DNA of 64,000 nt from Marmoricola endophyticus (GTDB lineage: Bacteria > Actinomycetota > Actinomycetes > Propionibacteriales > Nocardioidaceae): contig NZ_BMKQ01000001.1 in the NCBI RefSeq assembly GCF_014644415.1, forward strand, positions 124,001 through 188,000, given 5' to 3'. The position numbers were made by a program, and so were the translations under genes. Below, one piece after another: positions 55,047 to 62,998 of the stretch. How positions within the stretch are numbered: position 1 is the first letter of the stretch; each line of letters opens with the position of its first letter. The notes beneath the pieces are model-generated. The model saw nothing but the letters and a program-made list of their open reading frames with translations. It searched no databases and was not told the DNA's origin.

Positions 55047-55052
55047 AGCCTA
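55047..55052 (-). promoter_or_regulatory. -10 box (TAGGCT) of the CAT-like gene
   Basis: TAGGCT on the minus strand ends 6 nt before the GTG at 55040. It shares two bases with the divergent -10 box at 55051, so the two promoters overlap. Confidence 0.55.
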
Positions 55053-55056
55053 GGAT
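55051..55056 (+). promoter_or_regulatory. -10 box (TAGGAT) of the monooxygenase-like gene
   Basis: TAGGAT ends 7 nt before the GTG at 55064 and overlaps the divergent box at 55047-55052. Confidence 0.55.
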
Positions 55057-55063
55057 CGCGGTC

Positions 55064-55372
55064 GTGCTGGTCGTGAACCGCTTCCGCGTCGCCGAGGACG
55101 ACCTCGCCTTCCGCGACGACCTCGAGACCGCACTGGCCACGCTGGCGCAGCGGCCCGGCTTCGAGGACGGCCGGCTGGGGCGCAACGTGGACGACCCCAC
55201 GCTGTGGACGATGGTCACCCGGTGGGCGGACGTGGGCAGCTACCGCCGCTCGCTGTCGTCGTACGACGTCAAGCTGCACGCCGTGCCGCTGCTCTCCCGG
55301 GCGCTCGACGAGCCGTCGGCGTACGAGTCCCTCGACGGCCCCCTCAACACGGCAGGAGCACGCGAGACATGA
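55064..55372 (+). CDS. antibiotic-biosynthesis-monooxygenase-like (ABM) domain protein
   Basis: 102 aa. The pattern LVVNRFRVAEDDLAFRDDLETALATLAQRPGFEDGRLGRNVDDPTLWTMVTRWADVGSYRRSLSSYDVKLHAVPLLSRALDEPSAYE fits a dimeric alpha/beta barrel of the ABM type. Family members oxidise small aromatics or degrade haem, but no function can be assigned here. The stop overlaps the start of the next gene (ATGA). Confidence 0.8.
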   Translation: MLVVNRFRVAEDDLAFRDDLETALATLAQRPGFEDGRLGRNVDDPTLWTMVTRWADVGSYRRSLSSYDVKLHAVPLLSRALDEPSAYESLDGPLNTAGARET

Positions 55373-55995
55373 CACCTGAGGCGATCCTCTCCGCTACGAC
55401 GGCGATGCGCCTGGAGACCGCGGACTGGCTGGACACGCTGAGCGACGACCAGCTCGACCACCCGTCGCTGTGTGCGGGCTGGCGGGTGCGCGAGGTGGCC
55501 GGGCACCTCGCCCAGGCCGGGGCGGTGAGCGTGCCGGCGATGTTCGTGCAGGTCGCCCGCAGCGGCTTCAACCCGCACCGCGCCAACACCGCGTTCGCGC
55601 GCCGCTTCGGGGCGGACCGGCCGCAGGACCTGATCCGCACGCACGCCGAGAAGAAGCTCGATCTGCCGTTCGTCGGCGTCCACGGCCAGTTCGTCGACCT
55701 GCAGGTCCACGGCGCTGACATGCGGGTCCCGCTCGACGCCGCCTGGGTCCCGCCGGTCGGGTACGCCGCCGAGGCCCTGCGGTTCCTCGAGGGTGGCGCG
55801 ATCGGGTTCGCGCCCAGGAAGCGGGTCGCCGGGCTGCGGGTCGAGGCGACCGACGCCGACGTGGCCTGGGGGAGCGGCGCCGCGCTGCGCGGGACGTCGT
55901 ACGACCTGGTCCTCGCGCTGTGCGGACGACGTCACGCGCTCTCGGGCCTGGAGGGCCCCGGAACCGATGTGATCGCGGCCGCCCTGGCGCCCTAG
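55369..55995 (+). CDS. mycothiol-dependent maleylpyruvate isomerase-fold (DinB-like) protein
   Basis: 208 aa. The N-terminal LETADWLDTLSDDQLDHPSLCAGWRVREVAGHLAQAG is the metal-binding, DinB-like start of the maleylpyruvate isomerase N-terminal family, with HLAQ as a metal ligand. HGADMRVPLD is the later metal His segment. A mycothiol cofactor role is typical for these in actinobacteria. It is coupled to the ABM gene by ATGA. Confidence 0.82.
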   Translation: MTPEAILSATTAMRLETADWLDTLSDDQLDHPSLCAGWRVREVAGHLAQAGAVSVPAMFVQVARSGFNPHRANTAFARRFGADRPQDLIRTHAEKKLDLPFVGVHGQFVDLQVHGADMRVPLDAAWVPPVGYAAEALRFLEGGAIGFAPRKRVAGLRVEATDADVAWGSGAALRGTSYDLVLALCGRRHALSGLEGPGTDVIAAALAP

Positions 55996-55998
55996 GCT
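55993..55998 (+). promoter_or_regulatory. -10 box (TAGGCT) of glyS
   Basis: TAGGCT overlaps the stop of the upstream gene. With the GTG at 56044 it predicts a leader of about 38 nt holding a CAGGAG ribosome site (56028-56033), so glyS is not leaderless. Confidence 0.5.
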
Positions 55999-56043
55999 GG
56001 CGACTTCGTACTCACCCCGCCTCACCCCAGGAGCTCTCCCGCC

Positions 56044-57441
56044 GTGGCCAAGAAGCCCCCGTCCGCGCTCGACAACGTCGTCAACCTCGCCAAGCGGCGC
56101 GGGTTCGTGTTCCCGGCGGGCGAGATCTACGGCGGTACCCGCAGCGCGTGGGACTACGGGCCCCTGGGCGTGGAGCTGAAGGAGAACATCAAGCGCCAGT
56201 GGTGGCGCTTCATGGTCACCTCCCGCGAGGACGTCGTCGGTCTGGACTCCAGCGTCATCCTCCCGACCCGGACCTGGGAGGCCTCCGGCCACCTGGAGAC
56301 GTTCACGGACCCGCTGACCGAGTGCCAGTCCTGCCACAAGCGATTCCGCGCCGACCACATGCAGGAGGACTACGCGACGAAGAAGGGGATCGACGACCCG
56401 GACACCGTCGACCTCGACCTGATCGCGTGCCCCAACTGCGGCACCCGCGGGGCGTGGACCGAGCCGCGCAACTTCCAGATGATGCTCAAGACCCACCTCG
56501 GCGTGGTCGAGGACGACTCCGGCATCCACTACCTGCGCCCCGAGACCGCTCAGGGGATCTTCCTGGACTTCCAGAACGTCCTCACCAGCACGCGCAAGAA
56601 GCCGCCGTTCGGCATCGGCCAGATCGGCAAGAGCTTCCGCAACGAGATCACGCCGGGCAACTTCATCTTCCGCACCCGCGAGTTCGAGCAGATGGAGATG
56701 GAGTACTTCTGCAAGCCCGGCGAGGACGAGGAGATCCACCAGTACTGGATCGACGAGCGGACCCGCTGGTACACCGACCTCGGCATCAACCCCGACAACC
56801 TGCGTCACTTCGAGCACCCGGCGGAGAAGCTCTCGCACTACTCCAAGCGCACCGTCGACATCGAGTACCGCTTCGGCTTCTCCGGGCGCGACTTCGAGGA
56901 GCTCGAGGGGATCGCCAACCGCACGGACTTCGACCTCAAGCAGCACTCGGAGTACTCCGGGCAGGACCTGTCGTACTTCGACCAGGCCTCCGGCGAGCGC
57001 TACCTGCCGTACGTCATCGAGCCGGCGGCCGGTCTGACCCGCAGCATGATGGCGTTCCTCATCGACGCATGGACCGAGGACGAGGCGCCCAACACCAAGG
57101 GCGGTGTGGACGTACGCACCGTGCTGCGCCTCGACGCGCGCCTCGCGCCGGTCAAGGTCGCGGTGCTCCCGCTGAGCCGCAACGCCGACCTCACGCCGAA
57201 GGCCAAGGACCTCGCGCAGCAGCTGCGCGGAGCGTGGAACGTCGAGTTCGACGACTCCGGGGCGATCGGTCGCCGCTACCGCCGTCAGGACGAGATCGGC
57301 ACCCCGTTCTGCCTCACCGTCGACTTCGACACCCTCGACGACCAGGCGGTCACCGTCCGCGAGCGCGACACGATGAGCCAGGAGCGGGTCGCCCTGGACC
57401 AGGTGCAGGGCTGGCTGGCGCAGCGTCTCGTGGGCTGCTGA
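56044..57441 (+). CDS. glyS: glycine--tRNA ligase GlyS (class II, alpha2 type)
   Basis: 465 aa, the dimeric glycyl-tRNA synthetase. Class II motifs: [26 protein letters not shown] (motif 2), the start [30 protein letters not shown], and [20 protein letters not shown] (motif 3). A small C-x-x-C insertion (ECQSCHKR and ACPNCGTR) is present. A Walker-like C-terminal anticodon domain follows. It charges tRNA-Gly. Confidence 0.97.
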   Translation: MAKKPPSALDNVVNLAKRRGFVFPAGEIYGGTRSAWDYGPLGVELKENIKRQWWRFMVTSREDVVGLDSSVILPTRTWEASGHLETFTDPLTECQSCHKRFRADHMQEDYATKKGIDDPDTVDLDLIACPNCGTRGAWTEPRNFQMMLKTHLGVVEDDSGIHYLRPETAQGIFLDFQNVLTSTRKKPPFGIGQIGKSFRNEITPGNFIFRTREFEQMEMEYFCKPGEDEEIHQYWIDERTRWYTDLGINPDNLRHFEHPAEKLSHYSKRTVDIEYRFGFSGRDFEELEGIANRTDFDLKQHSEYSGQDLSYFDQASGERYLPYVIEPAAGLTRSMMAFLIDAWTEDEAPNTKGGVDVRTVLRLDARLAPVKVAVLPLSRNADLTPKAKDLAQQLRGAWNVEFDDSGAIGRRYRRQDEIGTPFCLTVDFDTLDDQAVTVRERDTMSQERVALDQVQGWLAQRLVGC

Positions 57442-57512
57442 GCCGCTGCCGCCGGTCTGCTGACCGGCGCGTTCGCGAGTCCTGAGGGGCGGCGAGCGGG
57501 CAGGATGCCCGC

Positions 57513-58169
57513 ATGACCCGAGGTGTCGCGGCGGGCGCCGTCCTGCTCCTGCTCCTGACCGGCTGCTCCGCCGAGCGCGAGGGGGCACCCGTACCCCGCC
57601 CGAGCAGTGCCGACCCGGTCCCGACGACCACCGTCGCCCCTCCGCCCGGACTCACGCTCACCCCCGCCGGGACGCAGCTCCGGCTCGGCCAGCCGGCGAC
57701 CGTGGGCTTCACCCAGAACGCCGACCGGCGTACGACGCTGAAGCTGACGGTCACCGCCCTGCGCAAGGGCAAGCCCGCGGACCTGGCGGCGTACGCCCTC
57801 GACGACCGCGCCCGCCTGGCCACGCCGTACTACGCCGACGTGACGGTGGCCAACCTCGGCTCGGGCGACGTGGGCCGGGCCGCAGTCCCTCTGGCGGCGC
57901 TCGGCTCCGACGGGTCGTCGGTGACGCCCTCGGGCTTCACGACCGCGCCGAAGCAGTGCCGGTCCTCGGGGCCCCCGGCCGCCCTGCCGGTCCCGTTCGC
58001 CCAGGGTGCGACGACGGCGACCTGCCTGGTCTACCTGCTCCCGCCGGGGACGACCGCCGTGAGGATCGGCTTCCAGCCGGCCACCGGGGACCCGATCACC
58101 TGGCGGGCCGGCGCCGCGTCGCCGAGTGCCTCGGCGTCACCTCGGGTGAGCGTCTCGCCCGTTCGCTGA
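57513..58169 (+). CDS. hypothetical lipoprotein
   Basis: 218 aa. Signal peptide with lipobox LLTGC (Cys18) and a Pro/Thr-rich linker to about residue 45. An immunoglobulin-like or DUF4352-like domain follows (LRLGQPATVGFTQNADRRTTLKLTVTALRKGKPADLAAY, YYADVTVANLGSGDVG). A Ser/Pro-rich C-terminal tail (SPSASASPRVSVSPVR) ends it. No close function is recognised. A CAGGAT box ends 6 nt before the ATG. Confidence 0.75.
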   Translation: MTRGVAAGAVLLLLLTGCSAEREGAPVPRPSSADPVPTTTVAPPPGLTLTPAGTQLRLGQPATVGFTQNADRRTTLKLTVTALRKGKPADLAAYALDDRARLATPYYADVTVANLGSGDVGRAAVPLAALGSDGSSVTPSGFTTAPKQCRSSGPPAALPVPFAQGATTATCLVYLLPPGTTAVRIGFQPATGDPITWRAGAASPSASASPRVSVSPVR

Positions 58170-58212
58170 GGCAGACTGGTCGGGTCCGTACCCGAGTCGT
58201 CAGGAGACACGT

Positions 58213-59382
58213 GTGACCGCGACACTCGCCGCCGCCGGCCTGCGCCTGGGCGCGCTCGAGGTCGAGAGCCCGGTGGTGCTGGCCCCGATGGCCGGGATCA
58301 CCAACGCGGCGTACCGCCGGCTGTGCCTGGACCAGATGCGCGCCCAGGGTCCGGAGGGACTGTTCGTCTGCGAGATGATCACCAGCCGCGGCCTGGTCGA
58401 GGGCGACCCCACGACTCGCGCGATGCTGGCCTTCGACGAGGCCGAGACCACCCGCTCGGTGCAGCTCTACGGCACCGACCCGACGTGCGTCGGTGAGGCG
58501 ACGCGGATCCTCTGCGAGGAGTACGGCGTCGCCCACGTCGACCTCAACTTCGGCTGCCCGGTGCCCAAGGTGACCCGCAAGGGCGGCGGCGCGGCGCTGC
58601 CGTGGAAGCGCGGCCTGCTCGGTCGGATCCTCGACCGGGCGGTCGCCGCCGCCGCGCCGTACGACGTCCCGGTGACGATGAAGACCCGCAAGGGCATCGA
58701 CGAGGACCACCTGACCCACCTCGACGCGGGACGGATCGCCCAGGAGTCCGGTGTCGCCGCGATCGCGCTGCACGGGCGGACCGCCCTGCAGGGCTACTCG
58801 GGCGTGGCGGACTGGGACTCGATTGCCGAGCTCGTCGCGCACGTCGACATCCCGGTCCTGGGCAACGGCGACATCTGGGAGGCCTCCGACGCGCTGGCGA
58901 TGGTCGAGCGGACGGGCGCGGTGGGCGTCGTGGTCGGGCGCGGGTGCCTGGGACGGCCGTGGCTGTTCCGCGACCTCGCCGCCGCCTTCGCCGGCCAGGA
59001 GGTGGCGACGCTGCCGCGGCTCGGCGAGGTCGCGGCGATGCTGCGCCGCCACGCCGAGCTGCTCTGCCGTCACATGGGGGAGGAGCGCGGCTGCAAGGAG
59101 ATGCGCAAGCACGTCACGTGGTACCTCAAGGGATTCTCTGCCGGTGGTCCGCTGAGGCACGCGCTCGCGCTGACCTCGACGCTGGCCGAGCTCGACGCGC
59201 TCCTCGGCGAGCTCGACCCCGAGGAGCCGTTCCCGACGCAGATCCTCGGCGCCCCGCGGGGCCGGCAGGGTGGGCCGCGCAAGGGCGTCGCCCTGCCGGA
59301 GGGCTGGCTCGACGAGGCCGACGGCTCGCACCTGGCCGACGGCGCACTGGTCGAGGACGCCGCGGAGACCTCCGGTGGGTGA
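58213..59382 (+). CDS. dusB: tRNA-dihydrouridine synthase DusB
   Basis: 389 aa. VVLAPMAGITNAAYRRLCLDQMRA, LYGTDPTCVGEATRI, HVDLNFGCPVPKVTRKGGGAALPWKRGLLGRI and NGDIWEASDALAMVERTGAVGVVVGRGCLGRPWLFRDL are the FMN- and tRNA-binding sequences. The catalytic Cys is in NFGCP. It reduces uridine to dihydrouridine. The GTG is preceded by AGGAGA (about 8 nt). Position after glyS is common in actinobacteria. Confidence 0.95.
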   Translation: MTATLAAAGLRLGALEVESPVVLAPMAGITNAAYRRLCLDQMRAQGPEGLFVCEMITSRGLVEGDPTTRAMLAFDEAETTRSVQLYGTDPTCVGEATRILCEEYGVAHVDLNFGCPVPKVTRKGGGAALPWKRGLLGRILDRAVAAAAPYDVPVTMKTRKGIDEDHLTHLDAGRIAQESGVAAIALHGRTALQGYSGVADWDSIAELVAHVDIPVLGNGDIWEASDALAMVERTGAVGVVVGRGCLGRPWLFRDLAAAFAGQEVATLPRLGEVAAMLRRHAELLCRHMGEERGCKEMRKHVTWYLKGFSAGGPLRHALALTSTLAELDALLGELDPEEPFPTQILGAPRGRQGGPRKGVALPEGWLDEADGSHLADGALVEDAAETSGG

Positions 59383-59465
59383 TCTTGCTCACGCTTGCGG
59401 CGGACATCGCGGACACCTGTCCCGTTCTCCTTGATTCGGCGGCGCCGACCCGGGAAGGTGTCGTG

Positions 59466-59549
59466 ATGCCCGCCGACGAGGCCCACTCCTCGGCCGTGCG
59501 GGCCGCCCCCACCTCGCACCGACAGTCAGGGACGCCCCTCAGCTCATGA
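59466..59549 (+). CDS. putative short leader ORF upstream of the SH3-domain gene
   Basis: 27 codons, MPADEAHSSAVRAAPTSHRQ then SGTPLSS. GGGAAGG lies 8 nt before the ATG, and its TGA overlaps the next ATG (ATGA), as in translationally coupled pairs. The peptide has no recognised feature. It may be a coupling leader for the downstream gene or a chance frame. Confidence 0.35.
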   Translation: MPADEAHSSAVRAAPTSHRQSGTPLSS

Positions 59550-60430
59550 CCGGACGACACCGCCTCGAACGCCCCGAGAAGCACGACAAGCCACTGGCCG
59601 TACGCGCCGCCGTGGTCACCGCTCCCGTCCTGACCGCAGGTGCGGTCGGGGTCGGGGTCCTCAGCTCCGTGGCCGCCGCGCCGAGCGCCAGCAGCAGCGA
59701 CGGGGTGAACCTCGAGTCCTCCGTCGGCGACGCGGCCCGGCAGGTCGCGGACACCAGCGACCGGGTGCGCAGCGAGCAGATCACCAGGTCGACCGACCGG
59801 GTCGCCACGGCCGTGAAGGTCTCCAGCGCCCCGCAGCGCCAGAAGCTGACCCGCTTCACGACCGACTCGCTCGACGTCCGGGTGCGTCCCGCCGCGGGCG
59901 CGAAGACGGTGGAGGAGCTCGAGCCGGGCACCAAGGTCACCTACACCGGGGTCGACGAGGGCCAGTTCTCCGAGATCGCCTACAAGGGTGAGCGGCGCTG
60001 GGTGACGGGGGAGTACCTCTCGAAGAAGCGCCCGCAGCTCTCGGCCGCCGAGGAAGGGTCCTCCATGGGCGTCAGCGACGGCGCCTGCCCGAGCGGCTCC
60101 GACGTGGAGTCGGGGCTGACCGACGCTGCCGTCAAGGTGCACCGCGCCGTCTGCAACAACTTCCCGGAGATCTCGACCTACCTCGGCTACGACGCCCACG
60201 GCGAGCACAGCAGCGGGAAGGCGATCGACATCATGCTCAGCGACCAGGCGCTCGGCGACCGGGTGGCGGAGTTCCTCAAGGCGCACGCCGCCGAGCTGGA
60301 CCTGTACGACGTGATCTACCGCCAGCGCATCTGGACCCCGGTCCGCGCCAGCGAGGGCTGGCGCTCGATGCCGGACCGCGGCTCCGCGACGGCCAACCAC
60401 TACGACCACGTCCACGTCTCGGTGAACTAG
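59546..60430 (+). CDS. SH3-domain cell-wall-associated protein with peptidase-like C-terminal domain
   Basis: 294 aa. The N-terminus has a basic start and a hydrophobic segment (AAVVTAPVLTAGAVGVGVLSSVAAAP, about 20-46) acting as signal or anchor. A bacterial SH3-like domain (about 95-160, LDVRVRPAAGAKTVEELEPGTKVTYTG) follows. The C-terminal domain (STYLGYDAHGEHSSGKAIDIMLSD, ATANHYDHVHVSVN) resembles the ARB-07466-like or M15-like group, with zinc-type His in DAHGEHSSGKAID and HYDHVHV. Peptidoglycan interaction is likely. Confidence 0.8.
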   Translation: MTGRHRLERPEKHDKPLAVRAAVVTAPVLTAGAVGVGVLSSVAAAPSASSSDGVNLESSVGDAARQVADTSDRVRSEQITRSTDRVATAVKVSSAPQRQKLTRFTTDSLDVRVRPAAGAKTVEELEPGTKVTYTGVDEGQFSEIAYKGERRWVTGEYLSKKRPQLSAAEEGSSMGVSDGACPSGSDVESGLTDAAVKVHRAVCNNFPEISTYLGYDAHGEHSSGKAIDIMLSDQALGDRVAEFLKAHAAELDLYDVIYRQRIWTPVRASEGWRSMPDRGSATANHYDHVHVSVN

Positions 60431-60458
60431 CCCCGACGTCGAGACCCCGTACGCCGGC

Positions 60459-61103
60459 TCAGAAACCCAGCGACGCCTCGCGCAGCGCGGCGACCCGCGC
60501 GTCGGGGCCCTCGAAGGTCAGGCCCCGGTGCTGGTCCCGCCCGAAGAGGAACATCGCGAGCTCGACCGGCTCGCCGCTGACCGTCACCGGCTCGTCGCCG
60601 CGACGCAGCGTGCGCACGCGGTCCGACCCCGACCCCTGCCCGGGCCACGAGATCCGCACCGGCACCCCGGCGGGGCGCACGAGACCGACCCCGGCCATGC
60701 CGAGCGCCCGCCAGACCTCGCGCTGCTCGTGGGCGGCGAGGGTGCGCGGTTCCCACGACGCCGCGGCACGACGGACGTCCTCGTGGTGCACGACGAGCTC
60801 GAGGGTGTTGGCCGTCCGGTCGACGACGGGCAGCCGGAACGGCGACCACAGCGGGGGCACGGACAGCCTCTCCACGAGGTCGGGCAGCGGGTCGCCGGCG
60901 TGGCGGCGCATCGCCCTGTCGGTGAGGAACCACAGCGGCCCGATCGCGATGCCCGGCATGGCCAGCAGGTCGCCCTCGCGGACGACGAGGTGCACGAGGA
61001 GGTCGTGGACCGTCCAGTCGCCGCACAGCGTGGGTGCGTCCGCACCGGCGTCCAGGGCCGACCGGCCGAGCCGGTGCCGCTCGGCGTCCACGAAGCTGCT
61101 CAT
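60459..61103 (-). CDS. TIGR03085-like maleylpyruvate-isomerase-fold protein
   Basis: 214 aa. FVDAERHRLGRSALDAGADAPTLCGDWTVHDLLVHLVVREGDL is the mycothiol-dependent isomerase N-terminal metal-binding start. LELVVHHEDVRRA carries the second metal segment, and FLFGRDQHRGLTFEG the third. The family is typical of actinobacteria, and the enzymatic role is unknown. A TAGCGT box ends 8 nt before the ATG. Confidence 0.8.
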   Translation of the reverse strand: MSSFVDAERHRLGRSALDAGADAPTLCGDWTVHDLLVHLVVREGDLLAMPGIAIGPLWFLTDRAMRRHAGDPLPDLVERLSVPPLWSPFRLPVVDRTANTLELVVHHEDVRRAAASWEPRTLAAHEQREVWRALGMAGVGLVRPAGVPVRISWPGQGSGSDRVRTLRRGDEPVTVSGEPVELAMFLFGRDQHRGLTFEGPDARVAALREASLGF

Positions 61104-61111
61104 GCCTGCCG

Positions 61112-61117
61112 ACGCTA
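61112..61117 (-). promoter_or_regulatory. -10 box (TAGCGT) of the TIGR03085-like gene
   Basis: TAGCGT ends 8 nt before the ATG at 61103, consistent with a leaderless mRNA. Confidence 0.45.
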
Positions 61118-61147
61118 TCGTCGCCGGGAATAGTCGGCCCGCTCGAC

Positions 61148-61153
61148 TACCTT
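61148..61153 (+). promoter_or_regulatory. -10 box (TACCTT) of the ABC exporter operon
   Basis: TACCTT ends 9 nt before the GTG at 61163, which suggests a leaderless operon mRNA. Confidence 0.45.
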
Positions 61154-61162
61154 GGCGCAGTT

Positions 61163-62998
61163 GTGAGTACGTCGGCGCCGGACACCCCGCAGACCCGGGA
61201 CGGCTCCGTCGACTCGTTGGCCGCGGCCGGTGCCTCATCGCTGCGTGACGGCCTGCGCGTGCTCGGGGTCGCGATCCGGCGCGAGCCCTGGATCTTCACC
61301 CTCTCGACCCTCGGGTCGGTGCTCTTCGGCGCGCTGACCGTCGCCGACGCATGGGTTCTCGGCTGGGCCACCGACCACGCGGTGCTGCCCGCCTTCCGTG
61401 ACGGCGAGGTGGGCGGCGGGGTCCTCGTGGCGGTCGTCGCGCTGTTCGTCGGGGTCGCGCTGCTGCGTGCGGTCGGCATCGTCGCGCGCCGGCTGGGTGC
61501 GGGCATCATGCAGTACCGGATGCAGGCGGCGTACCGCCGCGAGGTCACCCGGCAGTACCTCTCCCTCCCGATGTCGTGGCACCAGCGCCACCCGACCGGG
61601 CAGCTGCTCTCCAACGCCAACTCCGACGTCGAGGCGGCCTGGGCGCCGATCGCGCCGCTGCCGATGGCGGTCGGCACGATCGCGATGATGGTGGTCGCGG
61701 TGGTGCAGATGCTGCTGGCGGACCGCCCGACGGCCGTGGTCGGACTGGTCGTCTTCCCGCTGGTGATCGTGGCCAACGTCGTCTACCAGCGGTTGTCCTC
61801 GCCCCTGATCACTCGCATCCAGTCCACCCGCGCCGACCTCTCCGAGACGGCCCACGAGTCCTTCGACGGAGCGCTCGTGGTCAAGACCCTGGGTCGCGAG
61901 GCCGAGGAGACCGAGCGGTTCTGGGCGCAGGCGTCCACCCTGCGCGACCTCGGCGTACGCGCCGGGCGGATCAGGGCGGCCTTCGACCCGGTCCTCGAGG
62001 CCCTGCCCAACCTGGCCATCCTCGGCGTGCTCGCCCTCGGCGTCGCCAGGGTGGAGACCGGCGCGGCGCAGGCCGGTGAGATCGTGACCATCGCCTACCT
62101 GCTGACCATCGTGGCCTTCCCGGTCCGCTCGATCGGCTGGCTGGTCGGGGAGTTCCCGCGCAGCGTCGTGGGCTACGAGCGCGTCCACCGGGTCCTGGAC
62201 GAGACGCTGTCGCAGCAGTACGGCGCCACCCGGCCGTCCCAGGAGCCGTACGGCGCCCACCTCGGCGTGAGCGGACTCGGCTACGCCCACGACGGCGGCG
62301 AGCCGGTGCTCGGCGGGCTCGACCTGGTCGTCGAGCCGGGTCGTACGCTCGCGGTCGTCGGCGCCACCGCCAGCGGGAAGAGCACGCTCACGACGCTGCT
62401 GATGCGGCTGGTCGACCCCGACGAAGGGGTCGTCCGCCTCGACGGGCACGACCTGCGTGACCTCGCCCCCGGGGCCCTGGCCGAGCACGCCGCGCTGGTC
62501 CCGCAGAGCGCCTTCCTCTTCGACGACACCGTGCGCGGCAACGTCACCCTTGGCGCGGACGTGCCCGACGCCGCGGTCTGGGAGGCGCTGCGCACCGCCC
62601 AGGCGGAGGACTTCGTACGTCGTCTCCCGCAGGCCCTGGACACGCCGCTGGGCGAGCGCGGCACCACGCTCTCCGGCGGTCAGCGGCAGCGGCTCTCGCT
62701 GGCTCGGGCCCTCGTGCGCCGCCCTCGCCTGCTCGTGATGGACGACGCGACGTCAGCCGTCGACCCCGAGGTCGAGCAGCGGATCCTCGCGGCCATGCGC
62801 GAGAGCCGCGGCGAGGCGCCCGCCACGATGGTGCTGGTCGCGTACCGCAAGGCGACCATCGCGCTCGCCGACGAGGTCGCGTTCCTGGCCGGTGGCCGGA
62901 TCGTGGACCGGGGCACGCACGAGGAGCTGCTGGTCCGCAATGCCGACTACGCGCGGTTGGTCAACGCCTACGAGGCCGAGGAGGTGGGCGCCCGATGA
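61163..62998 (+). CDS. ABC exporter half-transporter with degenerate ATPase site
   Basis: 611 aa. Six membrane segments (about 40-330) followed by an ATPase domain. Walker A is GATASGKST (about 404), and LSGGQRQRLSLARAL is the signature (about 503). Walker B is LLVMDDATSAVD, with Asp where the catalytic Glu normally stands (about 527). The switch His is replaced by Tyr in VAYRKAT (about 558). These are the marks of the noncanonical half of a heterodimeric exporter, and the next gene is the partner. The ATGA overlap supports coupling. Confidence 0.93.
   Translation: MSTSAPDTPQTRDGSVDSLAAAGASSLRDGLRVLGVAIRREPWIFTLSTLGSVLFGALTVADAWVLGWATDHAVLPAFRDGEVGGGVLVAVVALFVGVALLRAVGIVARRLGAGIMQYRMQAAYRREVTRQYLSLPMSWHQRHPTGQLLSNANSDVEAAWAPIAPLPMAVGTIAMMVVAVVQMLLADRPTAVVGLVVFPLVIVANVVYQRLSSPLITRIQSTRADLSETAHESFDGALVVKTLGREAEETERFWAQASTLRDLGVRAGRIRAAFDPVLEALPNLAILGVLALGVARVETGAAQAGEIVTIAYLLTIVAFPVRSIGWLVGEFPRSVVGYERVHRVLDETLSQQYGATRPSQEPYGAHLGVSGLGYAHDGGEPVLGGLDLVVEPGRTLAVVGATASGKSTLTTLLMRLVDPDEGVVRLDGHDLRDLAPGALAEHAALVPQSAFLFDDTVRGNVTLGADVPDAAVWEALRTAQAEDFVRRLPQALDTPLGERGTTLSGGQRQRLSLARALVRRPRLLVMDDATSAVDPEVEQRILAAMRESRGEAPATMVLVAYRKATIALADEVAFLAGGRIVDRGTHEELLVRNADYARLVNAYEAEEVGAR

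Noticed and set aside
57442-57512. tRNA gene in the gap after glyS
   Set aside because: No cloverleaf or TTCGA loop is visible; the 71-bp gap holds only a CAGGAT box for the next gene.
59383-59545. Cyclic di-AMP (ydaO) riboswitch before the cell-wall protein gene
   Set aside because: The conserved ydaO words are not present; only a short leader ORF and a ribosome site are visible.
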